A DNA stretch of 64,000 nt from Xenopus tropicalis (lineage: Eukaryota; Chordata; Amphibia; Anura; Pipidae), in contig NC_030678.2 in NCBI RefSeq assembly GCF_000004195.4, positions 65,467,378-65,531,377 of the forward strand, in the 5' to 3' direction. A program made the translations under genes and the position numbers. Position 1 is the first letter of the stretch. Every line of letters begins with the position of its first letter. This document shows positions 43,565 to 55,500 of this stretch, piece after piece. The notes beneath the pieces are model-generated. The model saw nothing but the letters and a program-made list of their open reading frames with translations. It searched no databases and was not told the DNA's origin.

Positions 43565-45770
43565 GTATGTATTACTTTATTTATAAAGCGCTACAAGGAT
43601 ACACAGCACTGTACAAGTCTTACAATATACATAATTACACACAGACAGGATAAGAATTATAATAAATAAGTATATGTTGTATGAGCCACATTAGGAAGAA
43701 AGTTTCACCCCCATAGAGGTTACAGTGGATGATAACAGGCACAAATTGGAGGGCAAAATTACACAAGGTTTGGGCATTTACCCTTAAGGGCAAGTCTAGA
43801 CAAAATAATGTTTTAGTGCTACAAAATGTAGAATCTGAGTTTTCTTACAGAGGAATTCAGAGATAGAGTTCCAGAGGTAAGGAGAAGCAGGATAAAAAAG
43901 GTTGAGAGAGAGCAGTGGGTGTGGATATTGTAAAAAAATGGTGGCTCTGAGAGATGCAGAGGAGACAACCAGGAACTTACAGGAAGACCATTTTACTTGG
44001 AGCTTAACAGGTTGCATCTTAGGTGAGAGCAGGAGGATCCTAGCAGCAAGTTTATGATTGGTGGGTTTGAACATCAGAGGTTAGTGTAGGAATGTCTAAA
44101 TATATCTGGATGTCATCTGCATATATGTTATATTTAAGACCAAATTAAGAGATAAGGTCTCCTAAAGAGACAGTGTACAGGGAGACCAACAGGGGGGCAA
44201 GGAAAGAATGCTAAGACACTCCCACAATCAGCTGAACTGGGGAAGTGGATTTGTTAGCAAATCAACAGAGAAGGAGCAGTTTGAAAGATAGGAGAAAACC
44301 AGGATACAGCTTACTTCTGGATACCAAGAGTATAGAGCATTTTTATAAGAACAGAATGGTCAACAGTATTAAAAGCAGAGGATAAGTTCAAGAGAATGAG
44401 AACAAAGTAATGTCCTTTGGCTTTGGCAGTCTGGCAATCATTTGCAACTTTAAATATGGAGTTTGCAGGTAAAAAAAACAAACTGCATAGGGGTCAGCAG
44501 ATTATGGATGCAGAGAAAAGACAAGATGTTTCAGAATTTTATAGAGCAACAGGGCAATAGTTGGAAAGCCAGGATGGATCCAGTGCAGCCTTTTTGAGAA
44601 CAGGCTTGACACAGGCCTGTTGGAATGAAGAGGGGAAAGTACCAAAAGGTAGAGAAGAATTGAACAAGATTAAGAGCTGGAGTAAGGGCAGGGGCACACT
44701 GTTTTAGTAATGATAAGGGAATAGGATCCACTGAGCAAGTTGTAGGTAGAAAGGAATGGAGAAGCTGAGAAACTTCAGACGCTTTTACATGATCAAATGA
44801 GCTGAATATGTAAAACGGAGATTTAGAAAGGTTGAGATTACTGGTATCTGAAGTTAAAAAAATGTGTTTTTAAAAAAGTCAGCAAAGTACTGGGGGGTAT
44901 GAGTGATTTGGTGAAGGATGAAGTGAAGTGAGTTGGATATGGAAACAGGTTTCGTTGGTTGTATTTATTATTATTATTTATAAGTGTATTATAGTATTCT
45001 TGCTTGTCCTGGGATAGGGCAACATTGAGGCAGGCCATAAGAAATTTATAGGTCAGGAAGGCAGCTTTTGTATGGGATTTCCTCCAAAAGTACACCGGAG
45101 TGCAGAAATACCAGTTGACAGTTAAGCCAGGGATGGGGATTATGGGCACAACTGCATTGTGGCTGCAGAAGGGGTATGGGTGTTGATCATAAGTTATATA
45201 ATTGAGTTGTAGGTATTTACCAGTAAATCTTGATCAAAGGAAGCCCAGATGGAGGGGAGGTTAGAACTAAGAGAGTTAGAGACAGCAGTTATATCAACAG
45301 TTCAAGTGTTACTAATCAGGGTTTTAAGCTGAGGGTTAGTAGAAGGGGAAGTTTGTGATAAAGAGATAAGGTGATGATCTGAAGGAGGAAAAGGACTCAC
45401 TGTTAAATGCAGAAATGTTTTTAGTTTTTTGTAAACACCAGATCTAGGAAATGCCCATCCTTATGGGTATTGTCCACTGCTGAAGATCAAAGGAGGAGGT
45501 TAGATGGAGATTGGCAGGACTGAGATGGGTCATCAATACAATAACTGAAATCACTAAAAATAATTGCAGGGCTATCGGAACATAGGAAAAAAGAGAAACA
45601 GGATTCAAAGTCCATAATAGCCAAGGATTTTGTACTGGTGGCAGTTTTTTACAGACCACCGTCTACAAAATTCTTGGCTACATTCCAGCTGAACTGCATT
45701 CACCTCAAAAGAAGGACACATGAAAGGAGGTATTGAAACGGCAATGAGGGGAGAGCAGAATGCCTACTCC
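43565..45770 (-). pseudogene. L2-like LINE (endonuclease and RT remnants)
   Basis: Minus-strand element. At 45444-45660 a frameshifted endonuclease end (HLSPANLHLTSS, DLQQWT) is readable. At 44531-44731 an RT start reads DPIPLSLLKQCAPALTPALN and ACSQKGCTGSILA, the frame-shifted counterpart of the 'PLLKKP.LDPS' block of CR1/L2 RTs. The 3' terminus at 43567-43600 is the complement of gtagcgctttataaataaag with a short tail. Heavily degraded. Confidence 0.65.
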
Positions 45771-45939
45771 AACCCCATGGCATAAAAAAAAATTATATAA
45801 AAGAGATCAATGAGGTAGCATGAAGTGCATGCCTCATGAAGTGCCCACTAAAAAGACTAATGAAAGTCTTTTTTGATATTACAGAACAGTTGCCTAATAA
45901 CTTCTAAAAGATTAACAGCTCTGTATAAAGTTACATGTA

Positions 45940-46200
45940 GTTAAGTTGGGCTGAAAAAAGAGCAAAATTCCTCAAGTTCAACCACAAACAAACCCCAGTC
46001 CACATATACAGTATATATATAGTCTACACTCATAGTTTAAATCTAGTTGCACATCTCTGCACTCTCTCCAGCTATTAATATCCTTCTTAAGGACTGGAGT
46101 CCAATATTGCACTGCATGCTCAAGGTGAGGCCACAGACAGAGGCAAAATTATGTTTTTTATGCCCCCTTTTATATGCAAGACAGTACTTTATTTTCTGCA
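45940..46200 (-). pseudogene. CR1 LINE C-terminal fragment
   Basis: Minus strand encodes RPHLEHAVQYWTPVLKKDIN, the CR1 block also present at 35310-35380. The left edge (ttcctcaagttcaacc) is CR1 3' sequence. It is cut at about 46205 by a non-CR1 segment containing the long hairpin. Confidence 0.75.
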
Positions 46201-46204
46201 GTAA

Positions 46205-46735
46205 GGGTAAAGACACATGGAGCTATTAGTAGCAGCTATTTGTCACAGCTTCAAAAATAGATGATGCAGATCATTTACTGATAATTCTCTGTGTGTTTTA
46301 GCAGAGGGGATGCTCAGTATTTTCTATGGCAGGGTTATTTCTGGAATTTAGTAGCAGTGACAAGTAGCTGCTACTAAGGTTTCTGCTCACCTCCTTGTAA
46401 AAAGCAATTAAATTCATTTAAATACCTGCTAAAACTTGGTTTCCGGTCATTTGAAATAAGGCGATACGGCGAAGTAGCAGCATCCACTATGCAGCAATCC
46501 ATTGATCGAGCCTAGCCTTCCTTCTGTATAGGAAGGAGTCAGGCTAGGCTCGATCACTCGATTGCTGCATAGTGGATGCTGCTCCTTCGTCGTATCGCCT
46601 TATTTCAAATGACCGGAAGCCAAGTTTTAACAAGTATTTTGTAATAAAGCATTCAAAATACTAAGTGGTTTGCAGGATAGGGCAATTATTGGTGCAGGGT
46701 AGAATAGATTTTTTAGTGTTGCTTTTCCTTTAAGT
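46205..46735. mobile_element. Inserted MITE-like segment with hairpin
   Basis: Lies between two CR1 pieces. It starts gggtaaagacacatggagct and ends tttagtgttgcttttccttt, and carries the 46431-46629 hairpin. The tagcagct words are inverted within it (agctattagtagcagc; gtagctgctactaagg). Exact ends and target duplication are unclear. Confidence 0.5.
46431..46629. repeat. Long hairpin, ~93-bp arms
   Basis: Left arm 46431-46523 begins aaaacttggtttccggtcat; the right arm (about 46532-46629) is its complement with about ten differences, around a loop of roughly 8 bases (tctgtata). RNA from either strand would form a long near-perfect stem. Confidence 0.9.
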
Positions 46736-47110
46736 AAAGGGGTTTGGCTATCACAGAGCTAAGCTCGTTAAGTACCCTGGGATGAATACCATCTGGTTCT
46801 GGGACCTTTGTTCACCTTAACATGTTCAAGTCTTTTTTTGAATTACCTCCTGAGTGACCCATGCATTAGTAGTTATTGTACTAGAACTGGGTCTAATAAA
46901 AAGGAATCCTTAATTAGCTGGTTCCTCAGTTGTGTAGAAAGATGAAAAATAACAGTTCAGAATTTCGGCCTTCTCCTCGCTTTCATCAACCAACTGACCT
47001 CCCTCTGATAATAAGGGTCCCACCTCTTCTTGCTTTGTTTTTTTTTTGATTATTTACAAATGAAATTATGTTGTATTCATTTTACTACTAGTTGCAATAC
47101 CCTTGCTGGG
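46736..47110 (-). pseudogene. CR1 LINE RT start fragment
   Basis: Reverse complement contains the GGTCC...CAGATGGTATTCATCCCAGG block that encodes the GPxPDGIHPR start of CR1 RT, matching 32795-32825. Upstream linker sequence follows to 47110. Together with 45940-46200 this is an internally deleted CR1 copy. Confidence 0.75.
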
Positions 47111-47640
47111 CGCTGCCGTCTGAGTCGAGTTTTCCCAAACTGACCTGGAAAGTTACAGCTCCCTGTAACTTTCAGCAGAGCATATGTTACACAGGGCTCT
47201 TTCTCTCATGTGGACCTTTGCTGTAGGAAGGAAGAAGGGGTTTTCACCCTGACTTAACACACTGAACAGAACTTTCAATAACTTGGGGAGACCAGGGTTT
47301 AATATATTGTCCTGGAAAGGAAACCTCCCCCCACCATGGCACACAGGAGTTTTTCAGCATTTAAAAAATTTTTGATCTGCCAGTAACAGTGGATTCCAGT
47401 GAAAAAAATGACAGGCTCAATGGCAACGATCAGGAGTTTCACCAGCAAAAACACAGATGGAGAATACACACCATATGCCATATAAGCCAAAGTTGTAGCT
47501 TGTTATGGTGGAGTTCAAGTGGGCTGGGGGACCAACCTTCCTCACCATGAAAATGAGTGTAGCAACAAATGCCAGAGCAACAATACCAGACAAGTAAAAC
47601 CTTTTTCTAGTAAGTTAGAGGCTACACAATGCATGTTGCA
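47111..47640. other. Unassigned sequence
   Basis: No coding motif recognised. Contains an inverted pair ggaaagttacagctcc / ctgtaactttcagc at 47147-47178. Two minus frames (47153-47490) have no recognisable domain. Confidence 0.35.
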
Positions 47641-48330
47641 TCAAGTAAAGTCAAGTCAAGTAGAGTTTTGTCATCCCAACAATATACTTACCAGTGCACA
47701 GTGGGACGAAATATGTTCCTCCTGGATCAAAAGGTGCAATACACAAGATATAAAAAAATAAAATAAAGAATATACAGTATAATGAATATATAATATAATA
47801 TACAGTATAATGTGAAATGGTATACACAGTGGAAAATTGTGCGAATGCAATGGTGACCGCTAAATAAATAAACAGTACAATACAAGAATAGTGCAAAATT
47901 ACAAATATTGAAAAGTGGTAAGCAGCATTGTAAAACTGTGTTTTTTTTCCTTTTTGTGCAATGCAATAAATGTGCAGTATGCAGTTGGTGCAAAAATGTG
48001 GCAATGTTCAATAAATATTGAAAGAGAAATAGAAAGTGTAAACATACACACTTGTAGCTATATTAAATAAAACAAAAAGTATTATGTACAGTGTTCTGTT
48101 ATGTAGTCCAGAAAAGGTGTGAAGAGTCTAGTGTGGAGGAAGGCAGCATGGTGTTCAGGAGCCAGACTGCTTGGGGAAAGAAACTATTGCACAATCTTGC
48201 AGACTATCTCCTGATGCTTCAGAGCTGTATTTCAGATGGAAGAGGAGCAAACATTTGATGGGAAGGGTGGTAGAGATCAGCCATGATGCTAGTGATATTA
48301 GTGCTGCATGTGAGTGTTATGTAAAATAGT
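47640..48330 (-). repeat. Dispersed vertebrate repeat, likely LINE 3' region
   Basis: Starts with a short direct repeat (aagtcaagtcaagtag), then agttttgtcatcccaac, cagtgcacagtgggacgaa, and further on gtgttcaggagccagactgcttgg. I know similar sequence from many fish genomes, where it behaves as a high-copy repeat, but I cannot name the family with confidence. Very AT-rich in its centre. Minus frames (47651-48011) are AT-rich noise. Confidence 0.45.
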
Positions 48331-48339
48331 AACCGTACC

Positions 48340-49520
48340 ATAGTAAGTTAGGTTAAAAAAAGACATCCATCCATCGAGTTCAACGTTAAAGGACAATGAA
48401 AGGTTAATATAAAATTAAAAGTAAGTCTAAAGGCATTTTTTTCAAGTACTTACTGCATATCTAAATTCCCAGATCCCTGCTTGCTTCTCTGAGATATGGT
48501 GCTGACAGCCTACAGCAGTGTGAAGACTACAGTGACATCACCGAAATCTCTCTATCCTTCCTGTAGGCTGCCAGCGGCAGCCTTCTTATTCTCTGAGCAT
48601 GTGTGTAACTTGATCCTGTCTCCTGTTCTGAGCTACACATGCCCACCAGCCAATCAGAAGTGGATCTGGCAGAGGGGAGGGGGGGCGAGTGAATGAAACA
48701 CATGTGCAGTATGAAGCAAGAAGGGAAAGGAAGGGAGAATACCTTTTTAGAGATGGCTGCCTGTTCTAGAAAATGTGAAGTCAGTGTGACTGAGTAAATA
48801 TTTGATTATGTGAGCCAAAAAAGTGGCGTTTTTACTAAACAATAGGAGGACTATTGGGCAGTATGCTTTTTAAATTTTGACTTGCATTCTCCTTTAATGC
48901 CTATATATAACCTGCCTAACTGCTAGTTGATCCATCCAGAAGAAGGCAAAAAACCCCATCTGAAGCCTCTGTAATTTGCCACAGAGGGGGATAAAATTCC
49001 TTCCTGACTCGAAGATGGCAATTGGACTAGTCCCTGGATCAACTTGTACTAAGAGCTATGTCCCATAACCTTGTATTTCCTCACTTGCTAAAAAGCCATC
49101 CAACCCCTTTTTGAAGCTATCTAATTTATCAGCCAGTACGACTGGTTCTGGGATGGAATTCTACAACTTCACAGCTCTCACAGTAAAAAATTCTTTCAGA
49201 ATATTTAAACGGAACCTTTCTTCTAAATGGAGTGGGTGTCAGTTGGAAGTTAGACCTACTGGTAAATAAAGCAGTAGGGAGATTATTATATGATCCACTT
49301 ATATATTTATACATAGTTATGATATCACCCCATAAGTGCCTCTTCTCCATTGTAAACAACCCTAACTTTGCCAGTCTTTCTTCATAACTGAGACATTCCA
49401 TAACCTTTACCATCTTAGTTGCCCATTCCTGGACCCTCTCTTTTTCAATAATGTCCCGTTTGAGCACAGGAGACCAAAACTAAATTGCATATTCAAGATG
49501 GGGCCTTAATAACACTCTGT
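48340..49520 (-). pseudogene. CR1 LINE 3' part
   Basis: 49129-49467 on the minus strand encodes KERVQEWATKMVKVMECLSY, EERLAKLGLFTMEKRHLWGD and RRKVPFKYSERIF, the CR1 C-terminus in one intact frame. The 3' untranslated region runs left to about 48340 (the 'ggttaaaaaaagacatccat' end) and is split by a T2 MITE. Confidence 0.88.
48386..48897. mobile_element. T2-family MITE inside CR1
   Basis: TTAA at 48386-48389 and 48894-48897; left end TTAAAGGACAATGAAAGG, right end the complement of TTAAAGGAGAATGCAAG. 512 bp, inserted in the CR1 3' untranslated region (flanks gttcaacg | tgcctata). Confidence 0.88.
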
Positions 49521-50237
49521 AAAGGGGAAGAATAACCCTTTGTTTGTTTTAACTGTTTGTTTTAACTGGACCTGCATACAATAACTAGGTGCTAAGGTAA
49601 TATCAGGTCTGAGAGATGATTTGTAGGAAATTAATCTTTTGGCAAAACCCATCATAGCTCTCAAATAACCTTTTTATCTGGAGGTTCAGTTGTGTAAATA
49701 ATACAAAAGTGTTTGTGCATAATACACTAATAGCAATATCATAAAATGTGTTTTACTATGCATATGTAATAGACACTATGCATAACACAGTAATAGCCAA
49801 TAGCCATATTGGAACTCAAATAATTGTCCTGTACTTTTGGCACCAGCAATTACAGTGTTTGCACTGCATACACAAAATAGTTCAGATGAAAACTTGCTAC
49901 TGTTATTTTACGCGCCAGGAAAACAAATTCTACAGATAGTTATAGTGTAAAAAAAGAGGCTCTGGGGTAAGGCAGGTAAGGTCCACCATGGACAAGCTAT
50001 GCCTAAATACACAAATATATTTCAGTAAGCCTAATACATACACTGTACCCACCCCTCTGAGGATTTGGGTAGTGCCATTTAGTACACTGCTGCATTCATT
50101 CTCAAGAATGATGAACCTTCAGCATAGTAAATATCAAGGGGGTGCTGGGGCAGTGACAGAAAAGCTCTGGTTACATAATAATTTGAAAGATAATTGTAAG
50201 CATGTAATTAGGAATATATATGTATGTGTATGTATCA
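49521..50237. other. Intergenic, no gene seen
   Basis: AT-rich. 49568-49608 (cctgcatacaataactaggt, then gctaaggtaata) matches 53487-53521 in itpr3 intron 1, so a small dispersed repeat is present. No coding motif. Confidence 0.4.
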
Positions 50238-50710
50238 CAAGAGTTTGCTGGCACTCTCGTCAATAATGAGTAGTTTAGCCGGGTGCAGTCTTCAAACAAC
50301 GTGTGGGTAGAAGCTACTCTCACAGGACTTATGAAGATATAAAGTGTTTATTCAAACGGAAGAAACTGACATTTTGGCTGTGGCACCAGCCTTTCTCAAA
50401 GTTACATAAACCAGTGCAAGTAATCCGTCTCATTGCTACCATACTGAAAGGCCCTCCACTTGGCTCAGTGAAGCCAAACCTGGCTGCTACAAAATGTCCC
50501 TCCTGCACAACCTGCGGCAATCTCATCACTGGATCTTCAATCATCCCCACACCGGTAGACTGACCTGCACCTGTAAATGTATCATATTTTTCATCAAGTG
50601 CCCCTGTGGTCTCTATTATGTCAGCAAAACCATTACCACATTAGTGATCAGATGGCCAACCACAGATCTATGATCAGGTCAGTGCTGGACACATGGAAGA
50701 AGGACACTCC
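50238..50710 (+). pseudogene. Short Penelope-like copy with inverted terminal piece
   Basis: 50238-50405 is a terminal fragment in inverted orientation (complement of TTTGAGAAAGGC, loop, GCCAAAATGTCAG). Then 50440-50690 encodes CPSCTTCGNLITGS, LTCTCKCIIFFIKCPCGLYY and SKT, the cysteine region and GIY-YIG start. The layout of inverted terminal fragment followed by a 5'-truncated coding end is common for Penelope insertions. A T2 element begins at 50711. Confidence 0.75.
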
Positions 50711-51440
50711 TTAAAGAACAAGGAAATCAAAATCTATTAAGCACACTACTATTGCTATGTAAAAACGCTATATTTCTGGCTTGCCTAATGAAAGACTTAT
50801 AGAGGTACACCTGCTACATTTTACATACTTGTTTCAGTGAACAGCACCGCCATCTTTAACAAAGGATGCCCACTCCCTTTCCCTCACTGTCTCTACTGCA
50901 CATGCGTCCCCCCGCTCCCCCCTGCGTCCTTCTGTGTCTTCCCCCCCAGCTCACAAACCAACTCGTCCAGCTCAACTCGTCATCCCCTCCCGCCGATCCC
51001 CTCCCCTCCCTGCTTGCCTCTCCCCCCCAGCACCTGCCTGCCAGCTGCGTCCTCTTGTCACTGTCACCAACACCCTCCCGCTGCGCTCCCCGATTGCCTC
51101 ACCCCCCCCCCCTCAGCACCTGCCTGCCGACTGCGTCCTCTTGTCAGTACTCACCCTCCCCCCAGCACCTGTCTGCCGGCTGCGTCCTCTTGTAATGGCC
51201 CCAGCTGCCGTTGCATCCGCGACGATCGACATAGCAACCAGACGCTAGGGGGAGGGCTCCTGCTTGTGCGTACAGTCCTGGTCGCAGTATCTGTGCAGGA
51301 GCGTTGCATTATGGGAATCTCCTCTAACCAGCTCAGCGTTTTTTCTTCCTGTTTGGCTTCTGATCATCTGAACTATTAAAATATGGTGAGACTTAAGGGA
51401 CTATTGAGAAAACTGAAGGTATGCCTGCTGTTTGAACTTT
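50711..51440. mobile_element. T2-family MITE, degraded right end
   Basis: Starts TTAAAGAACAAGGAAATC at 50711 and follows the 12860-13386 copy closely (aaaacgctatatttctggc; agtgaacagcaccgccatc; cattatgggaatct). It is expanded in the middle by pyrimidine-rich copies of cagcacctgcctgcc, which create false Pro/Cys-rich frames at 50837-51379. The right end is lost near 51440. Confidence 0.8.
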
Positions 51441-51479
51441 CTGACTTGAACCTCACAGGATGTATCAGTCTAACTTAGC

Positions 51480-51860
51480 ATCTAAGTTACAGCTGCTACA
51501 ACTAACCTATTGTAGCATTCTCCTGGGTTCCACCACGGAGGAGCGCAGGAAGATATACACCCCATTCTTTCTAATGGGGCTGTACTGACATAGGCCCATG
51601 TAAGCCCAAAACAGAGGTAGAACATGCATTTGAGTCTACATAACACACATGCATGTAGACTCACAATCAGTCTCTATCACACACAGAAAAAAGCAGATTC
51701 AGTCCCTTGTCCCCAACACTGAACCAGAGCCATACAGTATTTACCCCCTCTCATCTTACACACACAGGATCATGTGACAAGGCTGTGAGTCAGCCCCTGA
51801 AAAAAAGAAACACAGTAACAATGTAAAGTGTTTCAGGATTGCAGGAATTGACAGAAAGGA
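51480..51860. repeat. Relative of the 38.4-39.7 kb foldback arm
   Basis: Contains agcagattcagtccct, ccccaacactgaacc and acacacaggatcatgtgac, matching 39750-39800 in reverse complement and 38395-38430. A single arm in the region upstream of itpr3. Confidence 0.55.
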
Positions 51861-52189
51861 CTGCATTTTTATAAAAAAAAAGAGGTACAGAAACAGTACT
51901 ATTTATACACTATACATGATCAGTAAACTGATCAGTACAAAACTGTGGGCTTCTTGCTAGGTTTTACCAAGAAATGTATTTGTTACAAATTATCTCATAA
52001 ACATAACATTATATTAACATTTAATTATTCTATATAGTCTTCCTCCCTAGGAAAACAGGCTGCTTTTGGTTGATGTGTTCCCCCCCCTCCAGGAAAATTT
52101 CATTCAGATGTCCATGCTTGTTTGTGTAAATTCATAGTTGCAAAGAATGTGAAGAGAATGCAGAGAGTTAACTAGTGCATTGTGATGGT

Positions 52190-52502
52190 TATAGGGGTGT
52201 GTCTGTGTAAAAGACAGTATTTGCATTTAGGGAAACTTCCTGGTTATGTACAGGTGAAGCAAGGGAGGTAGAGAGTAGACGGGAAGCTGACTTGCAAAGC
52301 ACATAGAGAGCTAACCAAAGAACTACACTATCACAGAGGCAAAATTACACAGTTAAAAATATTTTAGCTACTCTTCAAACAACACCAGAAACACACATTC
52401 AGATAATAACAAAACAATAGAAAAGACTGTAGGGTAATGCAATCCGTTTCTGGGGCACAACGATAAAAAGTCTCTGGAACTCTTCAGAAGAATACTGCCA
52501 CA
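52190..52502 (+). promoter_or_regulatory. itpr3: itpr3 5' flank / 5' UTR
   Basis: Sequence just upstream of the first coding ATG. No CpG island and no convincing TATA box. Visible motifs: an octamer ATTTGCAT (52219-52226), an ETS-type acttcctgg (52234-52242) and an E-box CAGGTG (52251-52256). The transcription start cannot be set from sequence, and an upstream non-coding exon is possible. Confidence 0.35.
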
Positions 52503-52591
52503 ATGAGTGAGATGTCCAGCTTCCTGCACATTGGAGACATTGTCTCTCTGTATGCAGAGGGCACAGTGTGTGGTTTCATCAGCACTTTGGG
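52503..52591 (+). CDS. itpr3: itpr3 first coding exon
   Basis: Encodes the first 29 residues plus two bases of codon 30 of the type 3 IP3 receptor, the tetrameric calcium-release channel of the endoplasmic reticulum gated by inositol 1,4,5-trisphosphate. The peptide begins [20 protein letters not shown], the conserved start of the N-terminal suppressor (beta-trefoil) domain. The MSEM start and HIGDIV favour type 3. The ATG has A at -3. The exon ends at GG|gtaagt (donor 52592), phase 2. Residue 23 is Cys (TGT) where IP3 receptors I know have Asn before Gly-Phe. The full protein is about 2,670 residues, so this is a small part. It is too short to be seen by ORF length alone. Confidence 0.93.
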
Positions 52592-55500
52592 GTAAGTGCC
52601 AGTGATTATGTCACATGTTGTTAAGTGTAGCATTTTACTTGTATGAGGTTCACACAATACTGTGCGTAAGAATACATGTGTAGTGAGAAGTATACAAACA
52701 CAGAGAAATGTAAAAGGGGTGCATTCAGTTTGGAAATTGCATGCCTGTGGGTGACAGACAGTTGAGTTGTTTGCTACAAAGTCGTAATGTGTTTGAAAGT
52801 AATAGCAAAAAAGTGGATTCAAATGTTTGTGGTTAGTAAGAGAATTAAAAGTAGCTGCTTTTATAGCACTAAACATATTTTGAGTGCAGGACTGGGGTCA
52901 TTGTCCAGCATTGCAAGAAGTTGGACCTAGAACTAGCAAGCAGGGATATACACAGTAATGTTTAGAAACTTCATATGGCTGCTGAAGTTAAGCTTAGGCA
53001 GTGTTGAGTAGGTTGTAAATATCTGATCAAACGCATCTATGGGTTTAGAGACATACTTTTTAACACCAGATGTAAGGTATTTGCTTTATGTGCACAGATT
53101 ATAGAGAGGTAGATTAAGTGACATTAAAAGAAAAAAAAAGAATAATCGCAATTAAATGTTTGATCTTGCAAAAATGTTTGAGATATCATGTATAATAGTG
53201 GTGGTAGCAAAACTACTGGAATAAATATGCCTTAAAACATCATTTGGTTTGTTGAGAGTTTTGTTTGTGAAAATGCATTAGAGTGTTTTTTAATTAGTAC
53301 AGGAATTCTCTAAAGGTTGTAAGTCTGTACATTTGTGTGGGTGTAAGACATTTAGTACAGCCACGCAATGGGTAAACAGAAAAAATAATTCACCAATATT
53401 TGTTTAGAGCGCTTAGCAGTTTGTAAATATAGGGCGCGTAATCATGAGCCTCTGTTATCAATCAGAAGCAACCTGTTTTCCTAGACTAAGCCTGCATACA
53501 ATTACTAGGTGCTAAGGTAATAGGGCAAAAGGAAACAAATTATATAGATTTCAATTTTGCAGTTAAAAACTACCACAGAGATCTTCAGTGTTCACAAGTA
53601 GAGAATTAGCAATTGCTGTGATTTTAAAGACCATTATGGGCATGTGAGAAACATGCTGCCCTGCTTGAGGATAAAACTCCAGGGTGATCAAGTGCCCCCC
53701 TTGCCCCACCCCTATATATGTTGAAATATGTATATCAATAGAATTTATTTGTGTAGCAACAGCAAGTTATACAGCATTTTACATTAGCTTATAACAAACA
53801 GGGGTCTTAAAATAATGTTAATAAACAAGAATTACAGAAAAATGTTACCTTAGTGGGATCAGACTGTGCTCACAAGTTTTTACAATCTAAATGGTTTCTT
53901 CGGTGTATAGTCGCTTTGCCTTTTTATTTTGTCTCGTTGGTTTATCTGTGCTGGCTTTATATATGGTCCACCACAAGGAAGCACATGAGTTAATAAAACT
54001 TGTAGAGGTTCACTTGTGTTCTGGGGGATTCATGTAGAGCAGCAAGTATGGACACTATGGAGTTATAGCAGTTAAATGCATAAAAAGCTACTGCAAAGGA
54101 ACACAGAAAAATACATCTATGTATAAGAACCCTTAGGTCATTTTAGTTGGATTTATTTTCTCTCAAATGCTTATGCTGTATGATGTTTGAGATATTAATA
54201 ATAATGCTTTTCAAGACCACGCTACATACTTCATTGCGTGTAATAAGGCTAAATACTGAAAAACTTTTAGCCTTATTTATGATTCAATGAATAGTCTTAG
54301 AAGGGGTTAATGAAAATTCTGTCTCTGTGCCCTGCAGATAAATGAGAGGAAATGTATGGGGGTGGGGTAAAGGGATATTCCGCTTTTCCTCTATAACCAG
54401 TTGAAAGCACAAAGAATGGGAGTGACTTTAGCTTTAGCAAACTTGCATACACTGTAGTCTTAAAAGGCTATAGCTTCATCTATAGGTTTCTTGTTTTTGT
54501 AAACCTTCTTAAAATAACAGTACATACTGCATTTGAAACCACATACAGATTAAAGTAATGCTTAGTTCATTTAAATATCTTAAAATACATAGTATTGGAA
54601 ATATTATATGGAAAAGTCTTCTCTTTTGGCAAATGTTATCAGTCTAGAACCAGTTACTGCTAGTGAAACACTATGTTCAACAAAAGAACATATTTCTTGA
54701 GCTTTGAGCTTTCACATAAAAAAGACCGTTATGTAAATTGTGAGGAAAGGATTGTAAGGAAATTTAAGAACACTCTCATAGTACAAAGACTTTTCTTTGA
54801 TGTACATCCCCAGTGCTATAGTTTTGATCATAGCTACAAGTTGGTATTTAAATGATGTCTTACATTGGCTCTATGATGAAAGCTTTTTATTGGCTCTTAA
54901 ATAAGGTCAAAATGATGGCGTGCTTGATGAAAATTGAGCAAATATATATATTAGGTGAAAAAAAATAAGCAGCAGTGGAAGTAAACCCTGCATTCGTGGG
55001 TAGGCCCTACCTACTTCACACAAGCGGCCAGGCAGTGGGGGACACAAGTTGGCAGGTGGATGGAAGGCTGTTGTAGGTTCCTCCAAAGATTTTTTTTGGG
55101 GGGGGGGAGGCAGCTTCATCCAGACTTATTCCTGGGCTGTTCATCATCAAATTGGAGGGAGGGCTGAGCTACAAATGTAACAAAATTGGAAAGGTTGCAA
55201 AGTGTGGATTTTGTTAGATGTTACACTCACCACCCGTGGCATACATTTCTGATGGAGGCTGTACTGATAAGAAACTCCCCCCTCCCATGAAAAATATTTA
55301 AGTAAAACTATGTAAAGTCTGGGCCCATACTACATTGTGCATTTATTCTTGTTTAAAGTCAGTGTGTCTAGTGGTTGTATGTCATGGGCAGATGCACAGA
55401 ATTCAGTTTGGGATTGGGCCAAGATTCAAGCCTTTCTGGCCTTTACCCGAACCAAATCTGAATCCTTAAAATCATGTGACTTTATGCAAATTTGGATTTT

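Noticed and set aside
47651..48011. Minus-strand frames rich in Tyr/Ile/Phe
   Set aside because: AT-rich dispersed repeat; hydrophobic composition is expected by chance and no signal or domain is convincing.
50837..51379. 180-codon Pro/Ser/Cys-rich open frame
   Set aside because: It lies in a pyrimidine-rich expansion of a T2 MITE whose sister copy at 12860 lacks the frame.
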